Below, in pieces: positions 17,175 to 24,519 of a stretch of DNA of 64,000 nucleotides (position 1 is its first letter; each line of letters opens with the position of its first letter). This stretch comes from Ignavibacteria bacterium (GTDB lineage Bacteria > Bacteroidota > Ignavibacteria > Tepidaquicellales > OLB5). The position numbers were made by a program, and so were the translations under genes. The stretch is taken from contig JADZAP010000012.1 of the NCBI GenBank assembly GCA_020852705.1, forward strand, positions 1 through 64,000. Direction: 5' to 3'. Under the pieces are notes generated by a model that made no database searches, was not told where the DNA came from, and was given only the letters and a program-made list of their open reading frames with translations.

Positions 17175-17183
17175 TCCATTTTT

Positions 17184-17300
17184 TGTCAGAACTGTGATTT
17201 AGTTGATTATCGTCTGAACTGTGATTTGCTTGATTTTTTTGATTGCTGTGATTATAAATCATAGCTCATCATATAAATCACAAAAATCAAGGTTCTGACA
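17184..17300. repeat. Inverted repeat, GTGATT-type, between methyltransferase and helicase genes
   Basis: Left arm 17212-17253 starts GTCTGAACTGTGATTTGCTT. Right arm 17257-17300 ends AATCAAGGTTCTGACA. They are imperfect reverse complements with a 3-nt loop. A partial extra left copy (TGTCAGAACTGTGATT) lies at 17184-17209. The layout (TGTC(A/T)GAA then GATT cores every 7-10 nt) is the same as at the GxxExxY junctions, but with TGATT cores in place of GGATT. The right arm encodes the last residues (SEP) of the methyltransferase. Confidence 0.8.
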
Positions 17301-18867
17301 TTGGCCGTATCATACTTTCTATAAAAGCTATTTCCTCTTTTGTTAGCCCATATTTTTTATAAAGTTTTTCATCTGTCCATAATTCATTGAAGTCTTGCAT
17401 AGGAACAAACTGGTATACACCCTTTGCAGCGTGCTGAGTGTTTTTTCGTAACAAAACTAAAAACCTAAAAAACTTAGTTGTAATGTAAGAAAGAACATTC
17501 AATGTTCTCTTTTCGGACGAAAAAGGTCCTATAACAAGATAGGTCTCTGTGCAACAACTATTAGGCTCACCATAAAAAGGCTTGTTAATTATTTGGTGAG
17601 GAAAATCTTCGCCTGCACCATAAGCCATTGTTATATATATTTTATGTTCTTTTACCCAATCTTTATTTTGCACCACTTCATCAGGTGAAATATATCCAAC
17701 ACTTTTATTGCCATATATCTTAACTGAACCTTTGAAGGAATTGCTTTTACCTTTAAAAAAAGTTCTAAATCCAAATGGTTTTTGTGTGCTTACTAATTCA
17801 CTAAAAGACTTTTCATTGAGTGTCTTAACTTTCCTAAGGACTGAAATTGCTTCATTATATCTTACAAAGATGTCACTATTTTTTTCTAATAAAGGTCTGG
17901 TTAATACCGAAACCTTTTCACCACGTTTTGTTGTTACTTCGCATTGACCCTTGAAGTCTTTCTCCCATAAAAAGTAACATACACCGCCCTTAATTTCTAC
18001 ACCTGGGAAGCATTCTGATGAAACTGGATAATCAACAATTTTAGATATTCCGTTGTCATGCAACATTTCATCCCTAAATTCATCCAACCCCCTTCCCCCT
18101 GCAAACCAACGGGAAGGTATAATCATTGTTAAGTAATTTGGATTTAACTTTTTTGCTTGTTGAACAAATCTATGATAAAGAGGAATTGCACCACCCCTTG
18201 TTCTTGTTTCTTCATTATTATCACCACCATCACTCAACTGATAAGGCGGGTTTCCTATAATTACATCAAATTTCATTTCTTGTCCTTTTTTTAATTTCTT
18301 CCCTTCGGCTTTGCTCAGGGCATGGTTTGTATTTTTAAAAAGTTGTGCCGGGTTTTCGGTGTGTATAAAGTTGTAAGCATAGCTTTCGGCTTCATCGCCG
18401 CGGTCATACACTTCCTGGCTTGCTCCGCAGTGTGTGCATTTGCCATTTTCCCAACTGTGCTGCATACGTTCATAGCGTATGTTGCCTTGCATACTATCAA
18501 ACCTTTCGCATACCGCATATTTGCCGTTGGCGGTTTTGCTGCAATACACGCTTCTGCGGCTAAGCATTGCGGTTAATTCCGTAATGGCAATGCCATACAA
18601 TTGGTTTTCAAAAATGTGGTTGATGCGTTTTTGCTTATCGGGTATTTTCTTTTCTAAACCTGACATAAGTCGTTTGGCTATTTCACGCAAAAACACACCG
18701 CTTTTACATACAGGGTCTAAAAATGTAGTATCGGGGTTGCTCCAAAGTTCTTTTGGTAATAAATCCAATATATTATTTACCAAGCCGGGCGGTGTAAATA
18801 CCTCATCGTTGCTCAGGTTAGCCAGGCAGGTAAGCACATCGGGGTTGTAGTTAGTTGTCTGCATCAT
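17287..18867 (-). CDS. Eco57I/TaqI-like N6-adenine DNA methyltransferase
   Basis: 526 residues. It has EVFTPPGLV (22-30), SAM motif I as FLDPVCKSGVFL (49-60), and motif IV NPPY (206-209), so it should methylate adenine N6. A possible zinc knuckle CTHC lies at 144-147. The C-terminal half (about 260-500) should hold the target-recognition part. ALSKAEG at 183-189, just before motif IV, is encoded by a short repeat. The ATG follows the repeat arm ending CAGACA by one base, and the last residues come from another repeat. It lies between GxxExxY and the helicase gene. The start could also be the second of two ATG codons. Confidence 0.85.
   Translation of the reverse strand: MMQTTNYNPDVLTCLANLSNDEVFTPPGLVNNILDLLPKELWSNPDTTFLDPVCKSGVFLREIAKRLMSGLEKKIPDKQKRINHIFENQLYGIAITELTAMLSRRSVYCSKTANGKYAVCERFDSMQGNIRYERMQHSWENGKCTHCGASQEVYDRGDEAESYAYNFIHTENPAQLFKNTNHALSKAEGKKLKKGQEMKFDVIIGNPPYQLSDGGDNNEETRTRGGAIPLYHRFVQQAKKLNPNYLTMIIPSRWFAGGRGLDEFRDEMLHDNGISKIVDYPVSSECFPGVEIKGGVCYFLWEKDFKGQCEVTTKRGEKVSVLTRPLLEKNSDIFVRYNEAISVLRKVKTLNEKSFSELVSTQKPFGFRTFFKGKSNSFKGSVKIYGNKSVGYISPDEVVQNKDWVKEHKIYITMAYGAGEDFPHQIINKPFYGEPNSCCTETYLVIGPFSSEKRTLNVLSYITTKFFRFLVLLRKNTQHAAKGVYQFVPMQDFNELWTDEKLYKKYGLTKEEIAFIESMIRPMSEP
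18301..18325 (-). repeat. Short interspersed repeat read as ALSKAEG inside the methyltransferase gene
   Basis: CCCTTCGGCTTTGCTCAGGG then CATGG. It shares its first 21 bases with 16366-16386, in the same orientation and reading frame. It inserts ALSKAEG shortly before the NPPY motif. Confidence 0.85.
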
Positions 18868-18868
18868 T

Positions 18869-19010
18869 TGTCTGAATCAGGATTTGTGTGATTTTAGGAT
18901 TTTCAGGATTACTTTCATGTAATTCATCTTTTATTATATTTATTTTTTTATTTTTTTTCTTTACCAACCAATCCTGTTCATATTTTAATCCTACAAATCC
19001 TGATTCTGAC
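18869..19010. repeat. Inverted repeat, GGATT-type, between GxxExxY and methyltransferase genes
   Basis: Left arm 18869-18910 starts TGTCTGAATCAGGATTTGTG. Right arm 18970-19010 ends CAAATCCTGATTCTGAC. The arms are imperfect reverse complements of 41-42 nt around a 59-nt T-rich loop. On the minus strand the right arm encodes the last residues of the GxxExxY protein, and the left arm ends 1 nt before the methyltransferase ATG. Confidence 0.85.
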
Positions 19011-19416
19011 TTTTATTTGGATTTACAGGATTCAAGTTATATTTTGGATTGAAAATTTTCTTGAATTGCAGACTTGTTGAACCAAAATTGATAAGCAAAC
19101 CAATTGGTTTATCGTAAGCAACTACATAGTTTTTAGCTTGGGCAAGTTGTACATCTCCCAAATCAATAATTGCTTTTAATTCAACCACTATATCACTTTC
19201 AACAATAAAATCTGCTCTTCGAGTGCCAACGTGAATTCCGTCATAAAATATATCTTGCTCAATTTCTCTTCCAAAGCTCATGCCGGCTCTTTCTAATTCA
19301 ATGGCTAAACAACGCTGATATATCACTTCCTGAAAGCCATTGCCAAGTGTGTTATGTACTTTCATGGCGCAGCCATTAATTTTGTATGTTATATCATCAT
19401 ATTTATTCATCTTCAT
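18991..19416 (-). CDS. GxxExxY family protein, second copy
   Basis: 141 residues, about 60% identical by eye to the copy at 126-545. The motif GNGFQEVIYQ is unchanged, and the PD-(D/E)XK-like RRADFIV...VELKA is present. The C-terminal KSQNQDL is encoded by the repeat arm 18970-19010. It lies between two methyltransferase-type genes in the second restriction locus and is probably transcribed with them. Whether it takes part in restriction or only rides in the operon cannot be decided from sequence. Confidence 0.85.
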   Translation of the reverse strand: MKMNKYDDITYKINGCAMKVHNTLGNGFQEVIYQRCLAIELERAGMSFGREIEQDIFYDGIHVGTRRADFIVESDIVVELKAIIDLGDVQLAQAKNYVVAYDKPIGLLINFGSTSLQFKKIFNPKYNLNPVNPNKSQNQDL

Positions 19417-19438
19417 TATTTTTTAATCTTATCTAGCT

Positions 19439-19480
19439 AATCCTGTTAATCTTTAAATCCCGAAAATCCTGATTCTGACA
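19439..19480. repeat. 42-nt repeat arm between the small methyltransferase and GxxExxY genes
   Basis: It starts AATCCTGTTAATC and ends AATCCTGATTCTGACA, in the same orientation as 18970-19010, so the two form direct copies around the GxxExxY gene. On the minus strand it encodes the last residues (SESGFSGFKD) of the small methyltransferase protein. Confidence 0.85.
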
Positions 19481-20132
19481 GTTTTAAAAAATGCACTAAC
19501 GGAAAATCTTTTACCGGCTCATCAATGGCGTTGGCTTCGCCTTCATCATTAAAGAACGAGAACTGATGTGTTTTTTCTACCAAAAATTTAAACATATAAT
19601 CTCTGCGTTTCAGCATTGTTCCGTTTACGGCACTCCACTCACTGAAAATGATTGGCTGTTTTGTCTGCGGATTGGTAAAATCCAAAGCATCGCCCCACAA
19701 AATGTTTCGGTGCAAAAGAAAGTCCACACTACGCAGCACTTCGGGTTTGCATTTGCCGGCAAACAGGGCGTTGTAGCGTTCTTTAAAGATGTTGAATAAA
19801 CGCTTGCGGCATTCTTGGGCATTGTCTTCCAAAATATCCACTCCGTAAATATTGCAAACGGCAAGCACTGCGTAACGTTCCCACTCAATTTGGGTGTGGG
19901 CATATTTGTGTTCAACAACGTTTAGTTTTCTGTTCAGCACTTCTGCAAGGAAGTTGCCGTTACCGCAAGCAGGTTCAAGAAAGCGGCTGTCAATGCGTTC
20001 AGTTTCGTGTTTCACAAGGTCAAGCATAGCGTTTACTTCTCGTTGGTTTGTAAATACTTCGCCATGGTCTGCAACCCGTTTTTTGGATTTTACTTGCTTG
20101 TCTTGTTTTATTACTTCGTTCAATTCTATCAC
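19446..20132 (-). CDS. Small SAM-dependent methyltransferase-like restriction subunit
   Basis: 228 residues. It has VADHGEVFTNQREV (20-33) and a clear SAM motif I FLEPACGNGNFLAEVL (51-66). I see no NPPY/DPPY motif IV; the place is occupied by ILWGDALDF and FSEWSAV. It may therefore not catalyse on its own, and may instead pair with the 526-residue methyltransferase of the same operon, like a split enzyme. The last ten residues come from the adjacent repeat, which suggests the original C-terminus was altered. It is the first gene of the minus-strand restriction operon. Confidence 0.78.
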   Translation of the reverse strand: MIELNEVIKQDKQVKSKKRVADHGEVFTNQREVNAMLDLVKHETERIDSRFLEPACGNGNFLAEVLNRKLNVVEHKYAHTQIEWERYAVLAVCNIYGVDILEDNAQECRKRLFNIFKERYNALFAGKCKPEVLRSVDFLLHRNILWGDALDFTNPQTKQPIIFSEWSAVNGTMLKRRDYMFKFLVEKTHQFSFFNDEGEANAIDEPVKDFPLVHFLKLSESGFSGFKD

Positions 20133-20452
20133 TTAATTAATGCTTTTCAAAGTTAAAACATAATACCGATGTTCAGTCTGTTTTTGTCTAAAAGTCCACT
20201 TGTTCCATTGTCAGGGTAGTGGGTCGGGCTTGTGCGGCTGGCAATTCACCGTTTACGTGTCTGGTTTTTTCAAAATCTCACTCAACCTTCAAATTTACGC
20301 ATTGCGTCAATTTTTTACAATCTATTTTTCGCTAATATATTAATTTTGTATAGTTATAATTAAATTTTACCAAATTTGCCCAAATGCGTCAAGCAACATT
20401 TGTCAATATTTAAATGATTAGTAAAAGTCTGTAGGTTTAGTACATAATGATT

Positions 20453-20536
20453 AGATTTACGCTATTTATCGAAGTAAAATAGTTAAACAAATTTATAGTA
20501 AATTATAAAAAAAATAAAGGGAGAGAATAATTCCGT
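20453..20536 (+). repeat. 84-bp direct repeat, right copy
   Basis: Matches 14120-14203 at 72 of 84 positions without gaps. It ends about 38 nt before the start of the DinG-type helicase promoter elements. Confidence 0.85.
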
Positions 20537-20573
20537 AATAAGTTAAAATATCATAACATATATTTTGCATTTA

Positions 20574-20601
20574 TTGTAAATAACAATTTTATCTATTTTT
20601 G
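20574..20601 (+). promoter_or_regulatory. Promoter of the DinG-type helicase gene
   Basis: TTG (20574-20576), 17 nt, then TATTTTTG (20594-20601). The ATG at 20607 lies only 5 nt after the box, so transcription would start at or very near the start codon, giving a leaderless mRNA. No ribosome binding site is visible. Confidence 0.45.
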
Positions 20602-20606
20602 TAAAT

Positions 20607-22616
20607 ATGTCTGAATTTACAAATGAGATAAAAGAAATTTTTTCCCCTGACGGATTATTAAATAAGTTAGAAGGATTTGAATACCGTAAAGAACAGCAGC
20701 AAATGGCTGTTAGTATTGCAAATTCACTTGAAACCGGAGTGCATAACATCATAGAAGCTCCAACAGGTGTTGGAAAATCGTTGGCATATCTTGTACCTTC
20801 AATTTTATTTGCATTAAAAAATGAACGAAAAGCAATAATTTCTACCTGTACAATCAACCTTCAGGAACAGCTTATAAATAAAGATCTCCCTGCCCTTGCA
20901 AAAATACTTCCCGTTGAATTTAAATTTGAAATTTTAAAAGGCAGGAATAATTATATATGCAGTAAGCGTCTTAGTAAAGCTATGATTGAAAAAAGTTCAC
21001 TGTTCATGACAAGTGAACAGCAGGTTCTTCATAAAATTTATGATTTCTCAAACAAAGAAGGCAAAGGAACTAGGCAGGATATACCTTTTGCTGTAGATGA
21101 TAATGTATGGAGCGAAATATTTGCTGAAGAAGGGGTTTGCACACAAAAATCCTGCGGCGGAACTGATACAAATTGTTATTATCAGCAGGCAAAACAGAAA
21201 ATGAAGGATGCTGATCTGCTTGTTTTAAATCACCATTTATTTTTTACGTTATTCGGATTTTATGAACGCGATGCTGAGGGATATTTATACTTTAATGATT
21301 TTGTTATATTTGATGAAGCTCACAAAGCAGAGCAAATTGCGGCTGAAAGAGTATCTCCCTCTGTTTCAAAAGAACAAATTAGATTTTGGCTGAATAAATT
21401 ATATAATCCCCGCTCAGGTAAAGGTTTTTTTTCTCTAAAACAAGCTGATAGATTAAAAAAAACAATTGAATTTGTGTATCAAGATAATGAACATTTTTTT
21501 AAAATGCTGCATTTGCATGTTAATGAAAAATATAGTAACCAGTCTCATAAATCAGCAATAAGAATTAAAGAATCCGTTCAATTAGGAGATGAGCTTCTTA
21601 ACAGTCTGCTTGAGCTAACAATTGAACTTAAAAAATCAACACCCCTTGCAAAAAATGATATTGAAGAGGATGAGATTAAAAATTACTTTACTAAATTTAC
21701 AAGAATCAGAAATAATTTGATTTTTTTTCTTGAACAAAAAAGTGAAAAGTATGTTTACTGGATAGAATATAAAGGCAGGGCGAGAAATAATATTGATCTT
21801 TGTATTTCACCTATTGATATGGCTGAATATTTCCGCGGGAATATTTTTGCAAATAACCGACTCTGTGCTATGACTTCTGCAACACTTTCAACAAACCAAA
21901 ACCTTGAATTTTTTAAAAATACAATAGGTGCCAATAATATACAAGGCGAAATAATTGAATCACCTTTCAATTTCAGCCGGCAGATGAAAATTCATGTCTA
22001 TAAAAATATTCCTGAACCGGAAAAATCCGTAAAACAAAAAATAAGCGACCTTTTAAATGAAAGCAATTATGAAAAGATACTTAATGAAAAAATAAAGGAA
22101 TGTATTGAAATGACATCCGGCGGTGCCCTTGTGCTATTTACAAGCAATAAACTGCTTAAGAATATTTATCATAAACTTCTTGAAGATTTACTTGGTAAAG
22201 GAATAAATCTTTATGCTCAGCATAACGGAATGCCTAACAACAGAATACTTCAGGAATTCCGCAAAGATGAAAATTCAGTACTGCTTGGGGTAGATAGTTT
22301 CTGGATGGGAGTTGATATTCCCGGGCACAGTCTTAGAAATGTGATTGTTACTAAACTTCCGTTTGAAGTACCCGATCACCCTGTGATTGAAGCTAAACTG
22401 GAATTTATTCTGAATAACGGAGGCAATCCGTTTTTGGATTACTCATTGCCAACAGCAATTCTAAAATTTAAACAGGGTATAGGCAGACTGATAAGAAACA
22501 GAAATGATGAAGGGATAATTTGTATATTAGATAGCAGAATAATAAATAAACCTTATGGAAAACATTTTATTAACTCATTGCCGGAGTGCGAGATTGTAAT
22601 TGAAAGTGAAAATTAA
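20607..22616 (+). CDS. DinG/XPD-like ATP-dependent DNA helicase
   Basis: 669 residues. P-loop APTGVGKS (51-58), DEAH box (236-239), and a late motif VI region GIGRLIRN. Four cysteines (C118, C178, C183, C190) are spaced like the iron-sulfur cluster of XPD/DinG helicases. It should unwind DNA 5' to 3' and act on R-loops or repair intermediates. It lies just outside the restriction island and reads away from it. An internal ATG at residue 33 is less likely as start because residues 22-32 look conserved (FEYRKEQ). Confidence 0.88.
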   Translation: MSEFTNEIKEIFSPDGLLNKLEGFEYRKEQQQMAVSIANSLETGVHNIIEAPTGVGKSLAYLVPSILFALKNERKAIISTCTINLQEQLINKDLPALAKILPVEFKFEILKGRNNYICSKRLSKAMIEKSSLFMTSEQQVLHKIYDFSNKEGKGTRQDIPFAVDDNVWSEIFAEEGVCTQKSCGGTDTNCYYQQAKQKMKDADLLVLNHHLFFTLFGFYERDAEGYLYFNDFVIFDEAHKAEQIAAERVSPSVSKEQIRFWLNKLYNPRSGKGFFSLKQADRLKKTIEFVYQDNEHFFKMLHLHVNEKYSNQSHKSAIRIKESVQLGDELLNSLLELTIELKKSTPLAKNDIEEDEIKNYFTKFTRIRNNLIFFLEQKSEKYVYWIEYKGRARNNIDLCISPIDMAEYFRGNIFANNRLCAMTSATLSTNQNLEFFKNTIGANNIQGEIIESPFNFSRQMKIHVYKNIPEPEKSVKQKISDLLNESNYEKILNEKIKECIEMTSGGALVLFTSNKLLKNIYHKLLEDLLGKGINLYAQHNGMPNNRILQEFRKDENSVLLGVDSFWMGVDIPGHSLRNVIVTKLPFEVPDHPVIEAKLEFILNNGGNPFLDYSLPTAILKFKQGIGRLIRNRNDEGIICILDSRIINKPYGKHFINSLPECEIVIESEN

Positions 22617-22688
22617 ATACATCTTTAACAGTTTAAATATAATATGATTAATTATGCCGAATATCACGAGTTGCAAATATTTATAATA

Positions 22689-23096
22689 TTAATCCAACCT
22701 TACCCATTTCAATTGCATTGGACCGGCTGAAAGTATCATTTCATCATTTTCAAATCGATAATTGCGTATTTCTGTGCCACCTACCAGACTTTGTACAATT
22801 GCACCTTCTACATGATGTTTAATTTGCTGCATTTCTTCATCAATTTCATATTTCCCAAAATATCCCATATATCCAATATTCTTTAATGCCCATGCAAGAT
22901 CTTTTAAATTTAGTCCGTTTTCAGGCAAATGTTCTAATGATTTTTTAAGCGGCATCATAATCTGAACCGACATGTATAATTCATCATAGAATAATATTGC
23001 GTTAATTTCTCTTCCAAAAGGATAAATTACAGTATCGTCATATTTTACAATTATTGATTTTAATTTCCATCTGCCTAAAAATTTTTGTTTTATCAT
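22689..23096 (-). CDS. Lipocalin-like domain protein
   Basis: 135 residues. It opens FLGRWKLKS, a typical lipocalin-like GxW start, followed by short strands (AILFYDELYMSVQIM, GYFGKYEIDEEMQQIKHHVEGA). It resembles the bacterial lipocalin-like family that has no signal peptide. Ligand unknown. It stands alone, convergent with the helicase gene. Confidence 0.65.
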   Translation of the reverse strand: MIKQKFLGRWKLKSIIVKYDDTVIYPFGREINAILFYDELYMSVQIMMPLKKSLEHLPENGLNLKDLAWALKNIGYMGYFGKYEIDEEMQQIKHHVEGAIVQSLVGGTEIRNYRFENDEMILSAGPMQLKWVRLD

Positions 23097-23181
23097 ATTT
23101 TGAATTTATTGAATATTATCCATTAACATTATTATTTTAAATATAATTATCACATAATTCTTAAATAAATTTATATATATA

Positions 23182-24312
23182 TCATTCATTCAATATTATA
23201 TATATCTTATCATCCCCACCCTGTACTCTTCCTCTGCCATCACGGTTACTTGATGAAAAATATATACTGCCATCTGGACCTTCTGTGATTTCCCTTATTC
23301 TCCCGTAGTCCGTTTCAATTTTTTCGTACGAAATGTATTTAGTTTTATCATTTGGGTCCAGCTTTATGACCATTATCCCTTCACCTTTTAGGCAGCCAAA
23401 AAGAAAACAATCTTTAAACCGTTCAATTTTACCCGATTTATACATTAATCCAGATGCCGGTGCAATTGCAGGGGTAAATACCAAAAGCGGTGATTTCATT
23501 CCTACTTTTGATTCCAAATGAGAAACCTCAGGCCAGCCATAATTCTTGCCTTTTTCTATTACATTAACTTCATCACCTCCTCCAGGACCGTCAAATCCGC
23601 TGGGTCCGTGTTCAGTTTCCCACATTATTTCACTTCCCGGAACCCAATCTATTCCCTGCGGGTTACGATGCCCATAACTCCAAACTGGTGAATTCGGGAA
23701 AGGGTTATCAGAAGGTATACTGCCATCGGAATTTATCCTCAAAATTTTACCGTTTAATTTATTCAAATCTTGAGCTAACTCTTTTTTACCGGCATCACCT
23801 GTTGTAATGTAGAGTTTGCTATCCGGACCGAATTTTATTCTGCAGCCTGCATGAAATCTGGCAGCAGGAATGCTGTTAAATATCAACATTTCATCAGATA
23901 ATGCAGTACCTTTATCAGTAAATCTAACTACCTTATCTGTGAGTTCTCCATCATTAATATACGCATAACTTATATAAATGAATTTATTATTGCTGTATGC
24001 TGGGTCAAGTGCTAACCCCATTAATCCTTCTTCTGAATTACTTGAAACATCATCAAAAGTCCGTAATGGGGTTTCCAATAACTTACCATTTTCAATCACT
24101 CTTAGTCTGCCAGGTCTTTCATTTACCAGCATTCTCTCCGGTGAAGTAAAAACCATGCTCCATGGTACTACTAAACCACTTACAAATATTTCAGTCCTTA
24201 CTCCTTTTACTTTATTAAATGAAACATTGTTTTTATTGCCTGAATCTTTATTGCCACAGCCTGCTGTAATTGCAATAAGAATTGTCAATATAAAATTAAA
24301 TGTATAGCCCAT
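23182..24312 (-). CDS. PQQ-dependent sugar dehydrogenase-like (GSDH) lipoprotein
   Basis: 376 residues. It has a lipoprotein signal (hydrophobic 4-17, lipobox ITAGC with Cys 19). The propeller shows the GSDH pattern: LVVPWSMVF, EEGLMGLALDP, HAGCRIKFGPDSKLYITTGDAG, YGHRNPQGID, WETEHGPSGFDGPGGGDEVN and NYGWPEV. Related proteins (YliI-type aldose sugar dehydrogenases) oxidise sugars with PQQ. I see no PQQ synthesis genes in the window, so the cofactor would come from elsewhere. Probably bound to a membrane facing the periplasm. Confidence 0.85.
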   Translation of the reverse strand: MGYTFNFILTILIAITAGCGNKDSGNKNNVSFNKVKGVRTEIFVSGLVVPWSMVFTSPERMLVNERPGRLRVIENGKLLETPLRTFDDVSSNSEEGLMGLALDPAYSNNKFIYISYAYINDGELTDKVVRFTDKGTALSDEMLIFNSIPAARFHAGCRIKFGPDSKLYITTGDAGKKELAQDLNKLNGKILRINSDGSIPSDNPFPNSPVWSYGHRNPQGIDWVPGSEIMWETEHGPSGFDGPGGGDEVNVIEKGKNYGWPEVSHLESKVGMKSPLLVFTPAIAPASGLMYKSGKIERFKDCFLFGCLKGEGIMVIKLDPNDKTKYISYEKIETDYGRIREITEGPDGSIYFSSSNRDGRGRVQGGDDKIYIILNE

Positions 24313-24466
24313 AAATGTAATAATTTTAATGTAAAATATACTAAACTATTGAAAGTATCTAATAAAAAAGTTATCTACAATGTATAAGTTGATTCAATTT
24401 ATTGTATTTGATTAATCCTTATTTATAAAAATTTTTAATAATTGACTTATATTTTGAAACTTAAAA

Positions 24467-24508
24467 CGGTATTTTAACGTCTTATACAATAAATAATACC
24501 GCTTTTTT
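24467..24508 (+). promoter_or_regulatory. Hairpin plus T run in the leader of the export operon
   Basis: CGGTATT (24467-24473) pairs with AATACCG (24495-24501), followed by six T (24503-24508), 12 nt before the tolC-like ATG. A TATATTTTG element (24449-24457) is placed so that the hairpin would lie in the first transcribed bases. It could be an attenuator. The loop is long (21 nt), so this is uncertain. Confidence 0.3.
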
Positions 24509-24519
24509 ACATTCATTTT

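Larger units (their letters stand above)
20133..20606. other. Intergenic region at the right edge of the restriction island
   Basis: 474 bases with no gene. On the minus strand a TAACTTTG box (20155-20148) fits the TAnnTTTG -7 element for the restriction operon. The motif TGCGTCAA occurs twice (near 20302 and 20383). The right copy of the 84-bp repeat lies at 20453-20536, and the helicase promoter follows. Confidence 0.45.

Noticed and set aside
18869-19480. CRISPR array
   Set aside because: The repeats are degenerate, inverted and next to genes; there are no regular unique spacers and no cas genes.
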